From: Mycolicibacter nonchromogenicus
Lineage (GTDB): Bacteria > Actinomycetota > Actinomycetes > Mycobacteriales > Mycobacteriaceae
Direction of reading: 5' to 3'
DNA: 64,000 nucleotides
Assembly: GCF_002101775.1 (NCBI RefSeq)
Contig: NZ_LQPI01000026.1
Coordinates: 18,286-82,285 of the forward strand
A program made the translations under genes and the position numbers. Below, piece by piece: positions 45,847 to 57,395 of the stretch. The number at the start of each line of letters is the position of its first letter. The stretch's first letter is position 1. The notes under the pieces are model-generated. The model ran no database searches, had not been told where the DNA came from, and saw only the letters and a list, made by a program, of their open reading frames with translations.

Positions 45847-46829
45847 CGCGGGCTCCGCAATTCGTCAAGAACTCGCCGCAACGCGTCGATCGCAGCGGCG
45901 CGATCGTGCTCGGTCATCAGGTGGACGCTGAAACGTGCCTCGGCGAACAACTCCACCAGCCGGGTCGCGTGGTCCGCGGGCAGCGCATGGTGTTCGACGG
46001 CTCGCGCCAGCACTTCGGTGGGAGTGTCGAAGGCGCGGGGCGCGATGTCGGGAACGGCGCCGAGGTGGCGTTCCATCACCGCGTAGCAGGCGATGATCGC
46101 CGCCCGGGGCTCACGACTGCGATCAGCGATCCGGGCCAGGCCCAACTCCGCTGCCCGCACCAAGTGTTCCCCGGCGCTCGATTCGCCGTCACCGGCCGGA
46201 GCCGTCACCACGAGGGTCTGCGGCGAGGTGGGTTGCGGACGCCGAATGCGTGCGGCGAGCACGGCGGTGGCCACCAGAGCCGCAAGCAGGGTGACCGCGG
46301 CGAGCAGGTAGGCGGATGTGCCGCCGGCCGGCCCGCCGGGCGCCCCCCGCGGGGCCGGTGTTCCCGAGGCGTCCGTCGGCGGGTCACCCATCCCGGGAAG
46401 CTCGGTCGGGAGCCCGATGCGCAGCCCCCCACCGACCTTCGCCAGCAGCAGGATCGTCAGCAGCCACAACGTCAGCGCCGCGGCGACTATCAGCATCGCG
46501 CGCCAGACCGGTCCTCGCGCGGCGGAGGCGGTCAGTGACAACTGACCGGTGCTGCCGGGCCGCGTCCGCTGATGGCGGGCCCGGTGCACGAGAGCGACCG
46601 CGATGATGGCCACCGAGACCACGAGCAGCGCCGCCAGCACTATCGGTTCCACGACGCCTGCGGTACGCGTGCGCTGCGGCTCGGACGCGACACCGGGAAG
46701 GTATCCGCGCGTGGTGGCGCCGGCCGCGAGCAGCAACACCCCCAGGGCGATCACCCGCACGGTCGTCCTGTCGCTACCGGCCCTCACCGGAACACCAGTT
46801 GTCTGGGTTTCCCGCCGTTGCCGCGGCAT
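45843..46829 (-). CDS. DUF4129-like membrane protein, first gene of MoxR operon
   Basis: 328 residues with about four helices (VIALGVLLLAAGATTRGYL, IVLAALLVVSVAIIAVALV, MLIVAAALTLWLLTILLLAKV and YLLAAVTLLAALVATAVLA). The C-terminal soluble segment (AAIIACYAVMERHLGAV... PTEVLARAVEHHALPAD... LVELFAEARFS) matches DUF4129. ATG 46829 is a plausible start, but an in-frame codon upstream (46844) is possible. It heads a five-gene operon running to 42676. Confidence 0.75.
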   Translation of the reverse strand: MPRQRRETQTTGVPVRAGSDRTTVRVIALGVLLLAAGATTRGYLPGVASEPQRTRTAGVVEPIVLAALLVVSVAIIAVALVHRARHQRTRPGSTGQLSLTASAARGPVWRAMLIVAAALTLWLLTILLLAKVGGGLRIGLPTELPGMGDPPTDASGTPAPRGAPGGPAGGTSAYLLAAVTLLAALVATAVLAARIRRPQPTSPQTLVVTAPAGDGESSAGEHLVRAAELGLARIADRSREPRAAIIACYAVMERHLGAVPDIAPRAFDTPTEVLARAVEHHALPADHATRLVELFAEARFSVHLMTEHDRAAAIDALRRVLDELRSPR

Positions 46830-46903
46830 TCCCCATCCTGGCACGTCAGGTCAGAAAGCGGCCAGGATCGCGCGGACAGCCCGCGGCGCTGCGGCGGAGC
46901 CGC

Positions 46904-47923
46904 TCACCCGGTTTTCTCGTCGTGCCCGCCGAACTGCTTGCGCATGGCCGACAGCACCTTGGCGCCGAACTCGAACAGCTGGCGCGAGGCGAATCGCGCA
47001 TACAGCGCGGTGGTGAGCACCGGGGCGGGGACTCCCTCGTCGATGGCGGCGATAACCGTCCACCGGCCCTCGCCGGAATCGGAGACCCGACCGGCGAATT
47101 CCTCCAACTGCGGCGACTTCTGCAGCGCACCGGCGGTCAGATCCAGCAGCCAGGAACCGATCACGCTGCCCCGCCGCCAGACCTCGGTGACCTGTGCGAT
47201 GTCGATGTCGTACTGATAGAACTCGGGATTGCTCAACGGCGCAGTCTCGGCATCACCCTGCTGCTCCTGCTTGCCGATGTTGGCGTGGTGCAGGATATTG
47301 AGCCCCTCGGCGATCGAGGCCATCATCCCGTACTCGATACCGTTGTGCACCATCTTCACGAAGTGTCCGGCTCCCGAGGGACCGCAGTACAGATATCCGT
47401 TCTCGGCCTGCGAGATCTCCCCCTCACGCCCCGGGGTGCGCGGGGCCGCGTCCACGCCCGGGGCGACGGTCGCGAAGATCGGCTCGACATGGTCGAATGC
47501 GGCGCGATCCCCGCCGACCATGAGGCAATAGCCCCGTTCGCGCCCCCACACCCCACCGCTGGTGCCGCAGTCGAGTAGGTGAATACCCTTGTCGGCCAGT
47601 ATTTTTGCGTGCGCGATGTCGTCGCGATAGTAGGAGTTGCCGCCGTCGATCACGATGTCGCCGGCCGCCAGTGTGCCGGCGAGTTCTTCGATGACACCGG
47701 TGGTGATGGTGCCGGCGGGCACCATCACCCACACCACCCGAGGAGCGGACAGTGCCTGCGCGAGCTCGGCCAACGACGACACCCCGGTGGTGCGGTCCTC
47801 GGTGGTCAACGCGCTGACCGCGTCGGGGTTGTGGTCGTAGACGACGCATTCGTGGCCGCCGTCGACCAGCCGCCGGACGAGATTGGAGCCCATCCGGCCC
47901 AGACCGATCATCCCCAGTTGCAT
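46904..47923 (-). CDS. gnd: 6-phosphogluconate dehydrogenase (short GndB type)
   Basis: 339 residues, the short decarboxylating type. GMIGLGRMGSNLVRRL is the cofactor loop; DGGNSYYRDD, CGTSGGVWG and GHFVKMVHNGIEY are the substrate and catalytic segments. It oxidises 6-phosphogluconate to ribulose 5-phosphate and CO2. Cofactor choice is not certain. It sits 74 bp upstream of the MoxR operon on the same strand. Confidence 0.88.
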   Translation of the reverse strand: MQLGMIGLGRMGSNLVRRLVDGGHECVVYDHNPDAVSALTTEDRTTGVSSLAELAQALSAPRVVWVMVPAGTITTGVIEELAGTLAAGDIVIDGGNSYYRDDIAHAKILADKGIHLLDCGTSGGVWGRERGYCLMVGGDRAAFDHVEPIFATVAPGVDAAPRTPGREGEISQAENGYLYCGPSGAGHFVKMVHNGIEYGMMASIAEGLNILHHANIGKQEQQGDAETAPLSNPEFYQYDIDIAQVTEVWRRGSVIGSWLLDLTAGALQKSPQLEEFAGRVSDSGEGRWTVIAAIDEGVPAPVLTTALYARFASRQLFEFGAKVLSAMRKQFGGHDEKTG

Positions 47924-48016
47924 GGTGCGCTGCCCCTAACCGTGAGCGGCTGTCCTCGGCTCGAAGCTAGCGCACCAGCCTGGGCAGAAGCTGACCGGCG
48001 ATCCCGCCGGGTGCGC

Positions 48017-48439
48017 TCAGCCCACCTGGGCGATCCCCGGCGGGAAGTAGGGGCCGATACCACCGGTGTAGATGCCGGGCTGCCAGCCCCGCGCGCCCAG
48101 GCACAGCAGCGGCAGACCGTCGGGCGACTGCGCGGCCGACTGCGGGTTCGGGCACGGCGAGCCGATCTCCTGCACCCCGTAGAGCGGGTAGGAGATCTGC
48201 CAGAATCCGGTGTCCTTGGGCGGCCACTGGTTGGCGATGAAGTGGCATGCCAGCGCCTGGCCGTTGGGGCCGTGACCGTAGATGAAGCGTTCCCAGCTGA
48301 AGCAGGCGTCGCCCTGGCGCTGGCCATCCACCATGCCCGGAACGTCGCCCGGGTAGGCGCCGGCATCCGGTGCGGCGCTGATAGCGACTGCACCGGCGGC
48401 TCCCGCGATGAAAGCTGCTGCAGCTAGTTCACGAATCAT
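48017..48439 (-). CDS. Secreted Cys-containing protein, unknown function
   Basis: 140 residues. A signal peptide (LAAAAFIAGAAGAVAISAAPDAGA) is followed by a small domain with four Cys (DACFSWERF, ALACHFIANQW, GSPCPNPQ, LLCLGARGW), enough for two disulphides, and many aromatics. I do not recognise it. Mycobacterial secreted small proteins often look like this. Divergent from the YceI gene across 125 bp. Confidence 0.68.
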   Translation of the reverse strand: MIRELAAAAFIAGAAGAVAISAAPDAGAYPGDVPGMVDGQRQGDACFSWERFIYGHGPNGQALACHFIANQWPPKDTGFWQISYPLYGVQEIGSPCPNPQSAAQSPDGLPLLCLGARGWQPGIYTGGIGPYFPPGIAQVG

Positions 48440-48564
48440 TCTTCGCCCTCAGTCTGTCGATCCAGGCCACCCAACGGCGACGCGTCAGAGCCTAACGGGT
48501 GGTAGTCGTACGCCAGCGCGAATCGGTCGAAACCCGGCGCGCGCGGGCCGCTAGAGTGCCGCGG

Positions 48565-49122
48565 GTGACCGGAACGCAGTGGCAGCTCGACGCATCCCAC
48601 GGCCAGCTGCTGGTCCGCACCGATGTGGCCGGGCGGGCGGCAAAGATGGGCCATCGGCTCACCATCGTGATGGAGCGATGGAACGCAACCGTGTCGTGGT
48701 CCGGCGACCGGCCCACCGACGTGGAGCTGGCGGTCGAGGTGGATTCGCTGCAGGTGCTGCAGGGCGAGGGCGGCATGACGTCGCTGACCCCGCCCGAGAA
48801 GACGCTGATCCGCAGCAATGCGCTCAAATGCCTCGACAGCAAGAAACACCGGCTGATCCGGTTCGCCTCCAGCGATGTCGAGGTGACCGACGACGGCTAC
48901 CGGCTCAGCGGCGAGCTGGAGATCCACGGCCGTCGCAAGCCGCACGTGGTCGAGGTTGCGGTGACCGAGGGCCCGCCCGGGTCCTGGCAGGTGAGCGGCG
49001 CCAGCCGGGTGCTGCACAGCGACTTCGGTGTGCGCCGCTATTCGATGCTCATGGGCGCCATGCAGGTCGCCGACGAGGTGACGGTGTCGTTCTCGGGGAC
49101 CATCGAGGCCGACGGGGCCTGA
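48565..49122 (+). CDS. YceI-family protein
   Basis: 185 residues of the YceI lipocalin-like fold, which binds polyisoprenoid-type lipids: WQLDASHGQLLVRTDVAG at the start, GHRLTIVMERW, LSGELEIHGRRK and VTVSFSGTIEA at the end. It lacks a signal peptide, so it is probably cytoplasmic. GTG 48565 is chosen because the upstream residues are basic and unlike the family. Confidence 0.78.
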   Translation: MTGTQWQLDASHGQLLVRTDVAGRAAKMGHRLTIVMERWNATVSWSGDRPTDVELAVEVDSLQVLQGEGGMTSLTPPEKTLIRSNALKCLDSKKHRLIRFASSDVEVTDDGYRLSGELEIHGRRKPHVVEVAVTEGPPGSWQVSGASRVLHSDFGVRRYSMLMGAMQVADEVTVSFSGTIEADGA

Positions 49123-49138
49123 GTCAGCGGTCCGCGGA

Positions 49139-51501
<2,363 letters not shown>

Positions 51502-51520
51502 GCCTGCACCGGACGCTTAC

Positions 51521-51556
51521 CACTGGGCCCCACCCGATCCCGGGTGGGGCCCAGTG
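51521..51556 (+). terminator. Strong hairpin terminator after fbp
   Basis: Stem CACTGGGCCCCACCC (51521-51535) pairs perfectly with 51542-51556 around a six-base loop, starting 20 bp after the fbp stop. CTTTTG-like CTTTGT follows rather than a long T run, common for mycobacterial terminators. Confidence 0.8.
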
Positions 51557-51600
51557 CTTTGTCTGAAGAGGGGTTACCGTGGCGTCGCCGACGTGATTGG

Positions 51601-52068
51601 ATGGCGACCATGCAGGGTTCGGCGACAGTTCACATGGCGGCCCCGGCCGAACGGATCTGGGATCTGGTCGCTGATGTTCGCAACATCGGACAGTTCTCGC
51701 CGGAGACCTTTGAGGCCGAATGGCTAGACGGCGCCGACGGTCCGGCGGTGGGCGCACGCTTCCGCGGGCATGTGCGGCGCAACGGGATCGGGCCGGTGTA
51801 TTGGACCACGTGCCGAGTCACCGAGTGCGAGCCGAACCGGGTTTTCGGCTTCGCGGTGCTCGCCGGTGATCGTGCGGTGAACCGGTGGCGCTACGAGCTC
51901 ACCCCCACTGCCGACGGCACCGATGTCACCGAGTCGTTCCGGTTGGCCGATTCGTTCCTCACCACCGTGTACTACTGGGTCTTCGGTGGTTTTTTGCGGC
52001 AGCGCAACAACATTCACGATATGCGGCGCACCCTGGAGCGCATCCGCGACGTCGCCGAACAGCCCTAG
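51601..52068 (+). CDS. SRPBCC/polyketide-cyclase-like protein
   Basis: 155 residues of the START-like fold: VHMAAPAERIWDLVADVRNIGQFSPETFEAEW at the start, RWRYELTPTADGTDVTESFRL and a C-terminal amphipathic helix. It likely binds a hydrophobic ligand. ATG 51601 is used; ATG 51610 is also possible. It follows the fbp terminator, so it needs its own promoter, which I cannot identify. Confidence 0.78.
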   Translation: MATMQGSATVHMAAPAERIWDLVADVRNIGQFSPETFEAEWLDGADGPAVGARFRGHVRRNGIGPVYWTTCRVTECEPNRVFGFAVLAGDRAVNRWRYELTPTADGTDVTESFRLADSFLTTVYYWVFGGFLRQRNNIHDMRRTLERIRDVAEQP

Positions 52069-52072
52069 CCGA

Positions 52073-54031
52073 TCAGTCCAGGGCCTCCGGATCGGCCAGC
52101 GGCAGCACGAGGAACGACGGCGTGGGGCCGCCCTGGTGCAGGTGATACAGGCCGCCGGCCAGTGCGCGCCGAGTGGGCACGTTGGGGACCAGGTGCGGAA
52201 AGTCGTAGGTGGTCAAGGTCAGTCGCAGTTGATGCCCCGGGGCGATGAGCGCCGCGGTCGGGAAGACCTCGATGTCGTAACGGGTCAGCTGCCCCGGTTC
52301 GACCGGCCGCGCAGCCGCGCGGGTGCTGATGTGATGCGGGCGCAGCACGGTACCGTCCGGCAGATACCAGGTGCGCTCCGGATCCAATTCCCGGTGTGAG
52401 CCGAGCAGCGCTCCCATGGTCAGCGGGCGGCAGACCCCTTCGGGTGCCACGTCGTCGAGGTGGGCCACCCACAACGTCTCGGTGGTGTCAGCGGTCGCCT
52501 GCACCGTCAGAGTGATCGGCCCGGCCAGCAGGGTGGGCGAGTCGAACGGTTCGGTGGTGTAGGTCAGCGCTCCCCGGTGCAGCCGGCTGTTGTCCTGGTC
52601 GTGACGGGTGCGGCCACCGGCGGACGAAGTCACGTAGCTGTTGAGCCCCAGGGACCACTGTTCGAAACTGCGCCCCGATGCCGGGCCCCGCGAGCGGTAC
52701 GGCAACGCGGCCAGGCTCTGTTCCTCCTGGGCGTCGACGGTCAACCGACCGGCGTGCGACAGGTAGAACCGGGTGGGTGCGGCCTCGGGGATCGGATACT
52801 CCCGGGTGTGGTACCACCGGCGGTCGCCGAGCGCCTGGAAGGTGAACGTGGATCCTGAGATTGCTGCGGACTCATCGTCTTTGAGCCAGTGATCGAACCA
52901 GCGCAGTTGCAGGTCCTGCATGCGCAGACCGTCGAAGTCCGACACGTGGTACCAGGGCCCCATCATCAGCCTGATCCGGTCTACCGCCGACTGGCCGGGC
53001 TCCATCGGAGCGCTCGCCGGCCGGCCGACGGACGCATTCTGCAGCGCGGCATAGTTCAGCGGCGCGCCACGCTGAAAGGCGTCGTGCCAGCCGCCGACCA
53101 GGAACACCGCGACGTTGTTGGCCGCGATGGCGGGCAACAGGGGGTCGACCCGCATGCGGTCCCACACCGGGCCGTCGTAGGCGGCCTCACCGCCCGCGCG
53201 CACCTCGGAGATCAGCGGCCAGAAGTACTTGCGCTGATCCCTGCCGCGCTGGCGGACCGCCGCGAGCCCGCCCGCCCGGGGACGGGGGTGGGTGCCGCGG
53301 GCAAGGAATTCCAAGGTCGGGTTGACAACGTTGAGCAGCGCGTACACCGCCCCGTAGCCGCGCACGGCATGCATGTGGGTGGCCCCGCCCATGGTGGCGA
53401 CGTCCCGGTAGAAGTCGTTGGCGGCCATCACCGGGAAGATCGCCTTGAGCGGGGAGTCCGGGCCGACCGCTGCGGCGGTGAACAACTGGTTGATCGCCAG
53501 ATAGGAGATGCCGAACATGCCGACCCGGCCATTGGAGTTGGGCAGCTTGGACGCCCAGGTGACCACCTCGGCTCCGTCTCGGGCCTGGTCGGGCCCGAAC
53601 ATTTCGAACGATCCACCCGAGGCCCCGGTGCCGCGGACGTCGACCATCACCTCGATGTAGCCCCGCCGGATCAGACGCGGGGTCGGACCACCGCCGATCT
53701 GCGCGGCCGGGGGCGGCGCCAGTTTGCCGTAGGGGGTCAGTGACAGCAGTACCGGGAACGGCCCGGGGGCCGGCTGCCCAGTCTCGGGCACGGTCGGGAA
53801 ATGCACATCGGCCCGCAGCACCACGCCGTCGCTCATCTCCACGGCGAGGTTGCGCCGCACCCCCACGCCGTACTCCGCGAGACGCGGGGTCCACTCCGGA
53901 TACAGCGGCGAGGAACTCTGCTTGCGGGGCCTGGTGGCGATCCGCCGGCGGGCCGCGATGCCCACGGTTCCCGCCGCGGCGACAGTGGCCAGCGCCCAAC
54001 CGGCTCGGCGTGACCGTAGCGTGGCGCTCAA
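52073..54031 (-). CDS. CocE/NonD-type X-Pro-peptidase-like hydrolase
   Basis: 652 residues. An N-terminal hydrophobic segment (GWALATVAAAGTVGIAA) suggests membrane anchoring or export. FGISYLAINQ carries the Ser nucleophile, VMVDVRGTGASGGSFE the oxyanion region, GPWYHVSDFDG the His. The C-terminal jelly-roll domain (TLTVQATADTTETLW, LRLTLTTYDFPHL) is typical of CocE. It likely cleaves esters or amides. TTG 54031 overlaps the upstream stop (TTGA), suggesting coupling; other starts are possible. Confidence 0.8.
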   Translation of the reverse strand: MSATLRSRRAGWALATVAAAGTVGIAARRRIATRPRKQSSSPLYPEWTPRLAEYGVGVRRNLAVEMSDGVVLRADVHFPTVPETGQPAPGPFPVLLSLTPYGKLAPPPAAQIGGGPTPRLIRRGYIEVMVDVRGTGASGGSFEMFGPDQARDGAEVVTWASKLPNSNGRVGMFGISYLAINQLFTAAAVGPDSPLKAIFPVMAANDFYRDVATMGGATHMHAVRGYGAVYALLNVVNPTLEFLARGTHPRPRAGGLAAVRQRGRDQRKYFWPLISEVRAGGEAAYDGPVWDRMRVDPLLPAIAANNVAVFLVGGWHDAFQRGAPLNYAALQNASVGRPASAPMEPGQSAVDRIRLMMGPWYHVSDFDGLRMQDLQLRWFDHWLKDDESAAISGSTFTFQALGDRRWYHTREYPIPEAAPTRFYLSHAGRLTVDAQEEQSLAALPYRSRGPASGRSFEQWSLGLNSYVTSSAGGRTRHDQDNSRLHRGALTYTTEPFDSPTLLAGPITLTVQATADTTETLWVAHLDDVAPEGVCRPLTMGALLGSHRELDPERTWYLPDGTVLRPHHISTRAAARPVEPGQLTRYDIEVFPTAALIAPGHQLRLTLTTYDFPHLVPNVPTRRALAGGLYHLHQGGPTPSFLVLPLADPEALD

Positions 54032-54522
54032 GCGCGGCTGGGGAGGGTCAGCGAGCAGGCCTGGCCGATATCCAGGGTGCGCAGCAACCTGCCCATGCCC
54101 AGCCATAACGCGCAGGACAGCGCCAGATCCGCGAGTAGCTCGTCGCTGAAGTGCTCGCTGCAGCGCGCCCAGAAGTCCTCGTCGTCGCGCAGTCCGGTGT
54201 GGTCGGTGGCGAACCGGTGGGCGAACTCCGCGGCGATCCGCTCCTGGTCGCTGTAGCCCTCCCAGGTGCGCCACTGGCAGGCATGCTCGTAGAGATCCTC
54301 GCTGACCCCGGCTGCCGGGCCGTCGGCGTCACGGGTATTGGCACAGACCGTGCACTCGTTGTCCAAGGCGATCACCATCCGGGCCAGCTCCCGGGTGCGC
54401 ATCGGCAGCCGACCGCGGGTGTAGACGGCGGTGCTGAATCCGCCTATCCCGGCGGCCAGTTCGGGCGAGGTGACCATCCAGCCCATGACGTCGTCTGCGG
54501 GGAAGTTCCCGATTCGGCTCAT
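54028..54522 (-). CDS. AhpD-like carboxymuconolactone decarboxylase family protein
   Basis: 164 residues, all helical. NECTVCANTRDADG holds the redox CxxC of AhpD-like proteins. RTRELARMVIALDN precedes it, as in the family. A peroxidase-partner or detoxification role is inferred. Its stop overlaps the CocE-like start, so the two genes are probably coupled. Confidence 0.78.
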   Translation of the reverse strand: MSRIGNFPADDVMGWMVTSPELAAGIGGFSTAVYTRGRLPMRTRELARMVIALDNECTVCANTRDADGPAAGVSEDLYEHACQWRTWEGYSDQERIAAEFAHRFATDHTGLRDDEDFWARCSEHFSDELLADLALSCALWLGMGRLLRTLDIGQACSLTLPSRA

Positions 54523-54568
54523 GGTTGCCGATACTAGCGCCGCCGTTCTGCCCAGCGGGTCTTTGCTG

Positions 54569-56608
54569 TCAACTGTGAGCGGTGCTGGCGAACTCCGCCG
54601 ACTCCCCCGCGTCGTCGGGATCGATCAGAGCCCGACGCGCGATCCGCTCCAGCGCGGCACTGACCTCCGCACGGTCCGGGCGGCCCTCGAACCCGGGCGA
54701 GCGGGCCAGCTTGTCGACCACCCAGTCCTGCACCAACGAGGACACGAACCCGACCTGACGAAGACCGGCACGGGTGAGCCCGAGGTGATCGCCGTCGCGC
54801 AGCACGAAGCCCTGAGCCACCAGCCGATCGACGGTGGGCTCCAGAATCTCGTAGGGCACCCGCAGCCGTTTGCCGATGTCGCTGAGCCGGGCGGTCCGAA
54901 ACACCTGGGTATACCGATAGATTCGCAGCACCGTCCAGAGCCCGGCGACGTCGAGCTGGCAGTCCGGCCGCATAGCGATGGAGCGCAGCCGCATCCCCGG
55001 TTCGTGGCGCAGCAGGCGCCCGATCGCGTTCTCCAGCAGGTCGTCCGACGAGGCGTTGGTGGGCATGCCGAACCCGTCGCCCAGATCGACCGGGCTGTCG
55101 CGCAGCTCCTTGAGGGGGACCTCGCGCAGGAACAGGGCCAGCACGAATCCGAGCAACGCGACCGGCGCAGCGCACAAGAACACCTGGCCGAGTGAGTCGG
55201 CGTAGGCGGCCACGATCGGCTCCGCCTGCTGCGGCGACAGGCGGCGCACCGCCTCGGGTGAGTCGGCCGCCCCGGCGGCCAATCCGGCGCTGCTCAGCGC
55301 CGGACCCAACCGGTGGCTCAGGAAGTTCGCGAACAGCGACCCGAACACCGCGGCGCCGAACGAGCTGCCGATGGTCCGGAAGAAGGTGACCCCGGACGTG
55401 GCGACGCCCAGATCGGCGAAACTCGAGGTGTTCTGCACGACCAGTACCAGGACCTGCATCGACAACCCGATACCGGCGCCCAGAATGGCCAGGTAGACCG
55501 ACTGCAGCCACGCCGGGGTGGTGGCGTCCATCTGCGACATCAGCGCGAACGCGACCGTCATCAGGGCGGTGCCGGTCACCGGAAAGATCTTGTAGCGGCC
55601 GGTCCGGCCCACCAGGGCGCCGCTGCCGGTGGAGGTCAGCAGCATGCCCACCACCATCGGCAGGGTGCGCAGGCCCGAGGTGATGGCCGAAACTCCGTCG
55701 ACGTACTGCATGAAGGTGGGCAGGAAGGTGAGTGCGCCCAGCATCGCGAAGCCGACGACGAATGCCAGCACACAGCACACCGAGAACACCGGGTCGGCTA
55801 ACAGCCGGGTCGGCAGGATAGGCGCCGCGGCACGGCTTTCCACCCGGACGAACAGGGCCAGGGCCACCACCGACCCCACGAACAGCCCGATGATCTCGGG
55901 TGAACCCCAGGCGTAGCGGCTGCCGCCCCAGCTGGTGGCCAGCGTCAATCCGGTGGCGCCCAATCCGATCAGCACGATCCCGGCGTAGTCGATGGCGGGC
56001 CGGGCGCGGCCGGCCAGCGCCGGGATCGCGACACCGGCCACGACCAACACGACGACGGAGATCGGCAGGTTGATCCAGAACGCCCATCGCCAGGTGAGGT
56101 AGTCGGTGACGTAGCCGCCCAGCAGTGGGCCGATCACGGTGGTGACCCCGAAGACCGCGCCCAGCATGCCCTGATAGCGGCCCCGCTCGCGCAACGGAAT
56201 GACTTCGCCGATCAGCGCCGCGGCGGTGACGGTGACGGCTCCCCCACCGATGCCCTGCAGCGCCCGGGCGCTGACCAGCATCCCCATCGAGGCCGCCAAT
56301 CCGCACAGCACCGATCCGGCGACGAAGCACAGCACGGCGGCCTGAAACACCCGCTTGCGGCCGAACAGATCCCCGAGCTTGCCGGCCAGGATGGTCGCGA
56401 TCGTCGAGGTCAGCAGGTAGCTGGTGACCACCCACGACTGATGTCCGGCGTTGCCCAGGTCCGAGACGATCGTGGGCAGGGCGGTCGCCACGATGGTCTG
56501 GTCGAGCGCGGCCATCAACATGCCGAACACGATCGCGGCGAAGATCAGGTTGCGGCGATGCGGACTGACCGGCGCGGGCCGCACCTCGTCGGCGACTGGC
56601 GTGGTCAT
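54569..56608 (-). CDS. DHA2-type MFS efflux transporter with C-terminal domain
   Basis: 679 residues. About fourteen helices, with the N-terminal AALDQTIVATALPTIVSDLG and GKLGDLFGRKRVF signatures of EmrB/QacA drug:H+ antiporters. After the last helix (near 500) comes a soluble extension of about 170 residues that looks like a winged helix (TARLSDIGKRLRVPYEILEPTVDRLVAQGFVLRDG). It resembles Rv1877 of M. tuberculosis, next to bfrA there as here. Drug or lipid efflux is likely. Confidence 0.85.
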   Translation of the reverse strand: MTTPVADEVRPAPVSPHRRNLIFAAIVFGMLMAALDQTIVATALPTIVSDLGNAGHQSWVVTSYLLTSTIATILAGKLGDLFGRKRVFQAAVLCFVAGSVLCGLAASMGMLVSARALQGIGGGAVTVTAAALIGEVIPLRERGRYQGMLGAVFGVTTVIGPLLGGYVTDYLTWRWAFWINLPISVVVLVVAGVAIPALAGRARPAIDYAGIVLIGLGATGLTLATSWGGSRYAWGSPEIIGLFVGSVVALALFVRVESRAAAPILPTRLLADPVFSVCCVLAFVVGFAMLGALTFLPTFMQYVDGVSAITSGLRTLPMVVGMLLTSTGSGALVGRTGRYKIFPVTGTALMTVAFALMSQMDATTPAWLQSVYLAILGAGIGLSMQVLVLVVQNTSSFADLGVATSGVTFFRTIGSSFGAAVFGSLFANFLSHRLGPALSSAGLAAGAADSPEAVRRLSPQQAEPIVAAYADSLGQVFLCAAPVALLGFVLALFLREVPLKELRDSPVDLGDGFGMPTNASSDDLLENAIGRLLRHEPGMRLRSIAMRPDCQLDVAGLWTVLRIYRYTQVFRTARLSDIGKRLRVPYEILEPTVDRLVAQGFVLRDGDHLGLTRAGLRQVGFVSSLVQDWVVDKLARSPGFEGRPDRAEVSAALERIARRALIDPDDAGESAEFASTAHS

Positions 56609-56666
56609 ACTCGCCTTCCGATCGGCGATGGACCCTAGGTCAACGGCGGCAGCCCAGCCGCGCCGA

Positions 56667-57146
56667 TCACGACGGCGGGCGGGAGACGCACTGCGCCGAG
56701 TACAGCGCCTCGCCGAGCTTGTCCATCAGTTCCAGCTGGGTTTCCAGGTGGTCGATGTGGGATTCCTCGTCGACCAGGATGGTCTCGAGGAGCTTGGCGG
56801 TGGTGCTGTCCTGCTTCTCGCGGCACATCACGATGCTCGGTCGCAGCCGGTTGAGCACGTCGATCTCCAGCGCGAGGTCACTCTCGAACTGTTCGCGCAG
56901 GGTCTGTCCGATGCGCAGCGACCCGATGCGCTGATAGTTCGGCAGGCCGCCGAGCACCAGGATCCGGTCGGTGACCGACTCGGCGTGGCGCATCTCCTCC
57001 ATCGACTCTTCGCGAGTGTGGGCGGCCAGTTCGGTGAACCCCCAGTTCTCCTGCATCTTGGCGTGCAGAAAGTACTGATTGATCGCGGTGAGCTCGCTGG
57101 TCAGCTGCTCGTTGAGCAGTTTGAGAACCTCGGGGTCGCCTTGCAT
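56667..57146 (-). CDS. bfrA: Bacterioferritin
   Basis: 159 residues. All canonical residues are present: ferroxidase ligands Glu18, Glu51, His54, Glu94, Glu127, His130 and haem ligand Met52. It stores iron as a 24-mer. The 249-bp divergent gap holds an 11-bp tandem repeat (57200-57221), and an IdeR-like box sits at the far side, next to the opposite gene. Ribosome site GAGGAGAGA precedes the ATG. Confidence 0.95.
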   Translation of the reverse strand: MQGDPEVLKLLNEQLTSELTAINQYFLHAKMQENWGFTELAAHTREESMEEMRHAESVTDRILVLGGLPNYQRIGSLRIGQTLREQFESDLALEIDVLNRLRPSIVMCREKQDSTTAKLLETILVDEESHIDHLETQLELMDKLGEALYSAQCVSRPPS

Positions 57147-57199
57147 GATCTCTCCTCTGATGTGAAGAACCTCGCATGCCGGCCGCGACGGAAGGGCCT

Positions 57200-57221
57200 T
57201 TGAATCATCCTTGAATCATCG
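57200..57221. repeat. Tandem 11-bp direct repeat upstream of bfrA
   Basis: TTGAATCATCC is followed directly by TTGAATCATCG, 54-75 bp before the bfrA start. A one-turn spacing puts both copies on the same face of the helix, suiting cooperative binding by a regulator. Confidence 0.6.
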
Positions 57222-57375
57222 CCGTGCGCGCCCGAATTCAATCTAGTGCAGGTCACCGCCCACAGTGGGGGGTTTACCCGTGTCTCGGCGCGTCGAATCG
57301 CCGCACCGCCCCGCGGGTCATCCGGCGAATTCCGATCGTCCTGATGCTGCCGGACCCATGGAAGGTGCGCTTTAC

Positions 57376-57394
57376 TTAGGTTAGACTCTACTAA
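57376..57394. promoter_or_regulatory. IdeR-like iron box over a -10 element
   Basis: TTAGGTTAGACTCTACTAA matches 15 of 19 bases of the IdeR consensus (TTAGGTTAGGCTAACCTAA). It contains a -10-like TAGACT (57382-57387) and ends two bases before the ATG at 57396, so iron-loaded IdeR would repress and the mRNA may be leaderless. Confidence 0.65.
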
Positions 57395-57395
57395 C

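Noticed and set aside
52540..52552. TCGAACGGTTCG resembling a LexA box
   Set aside because: The spacing between half-sites is wrong (no four-base spacer) and it lies inside a coding region.
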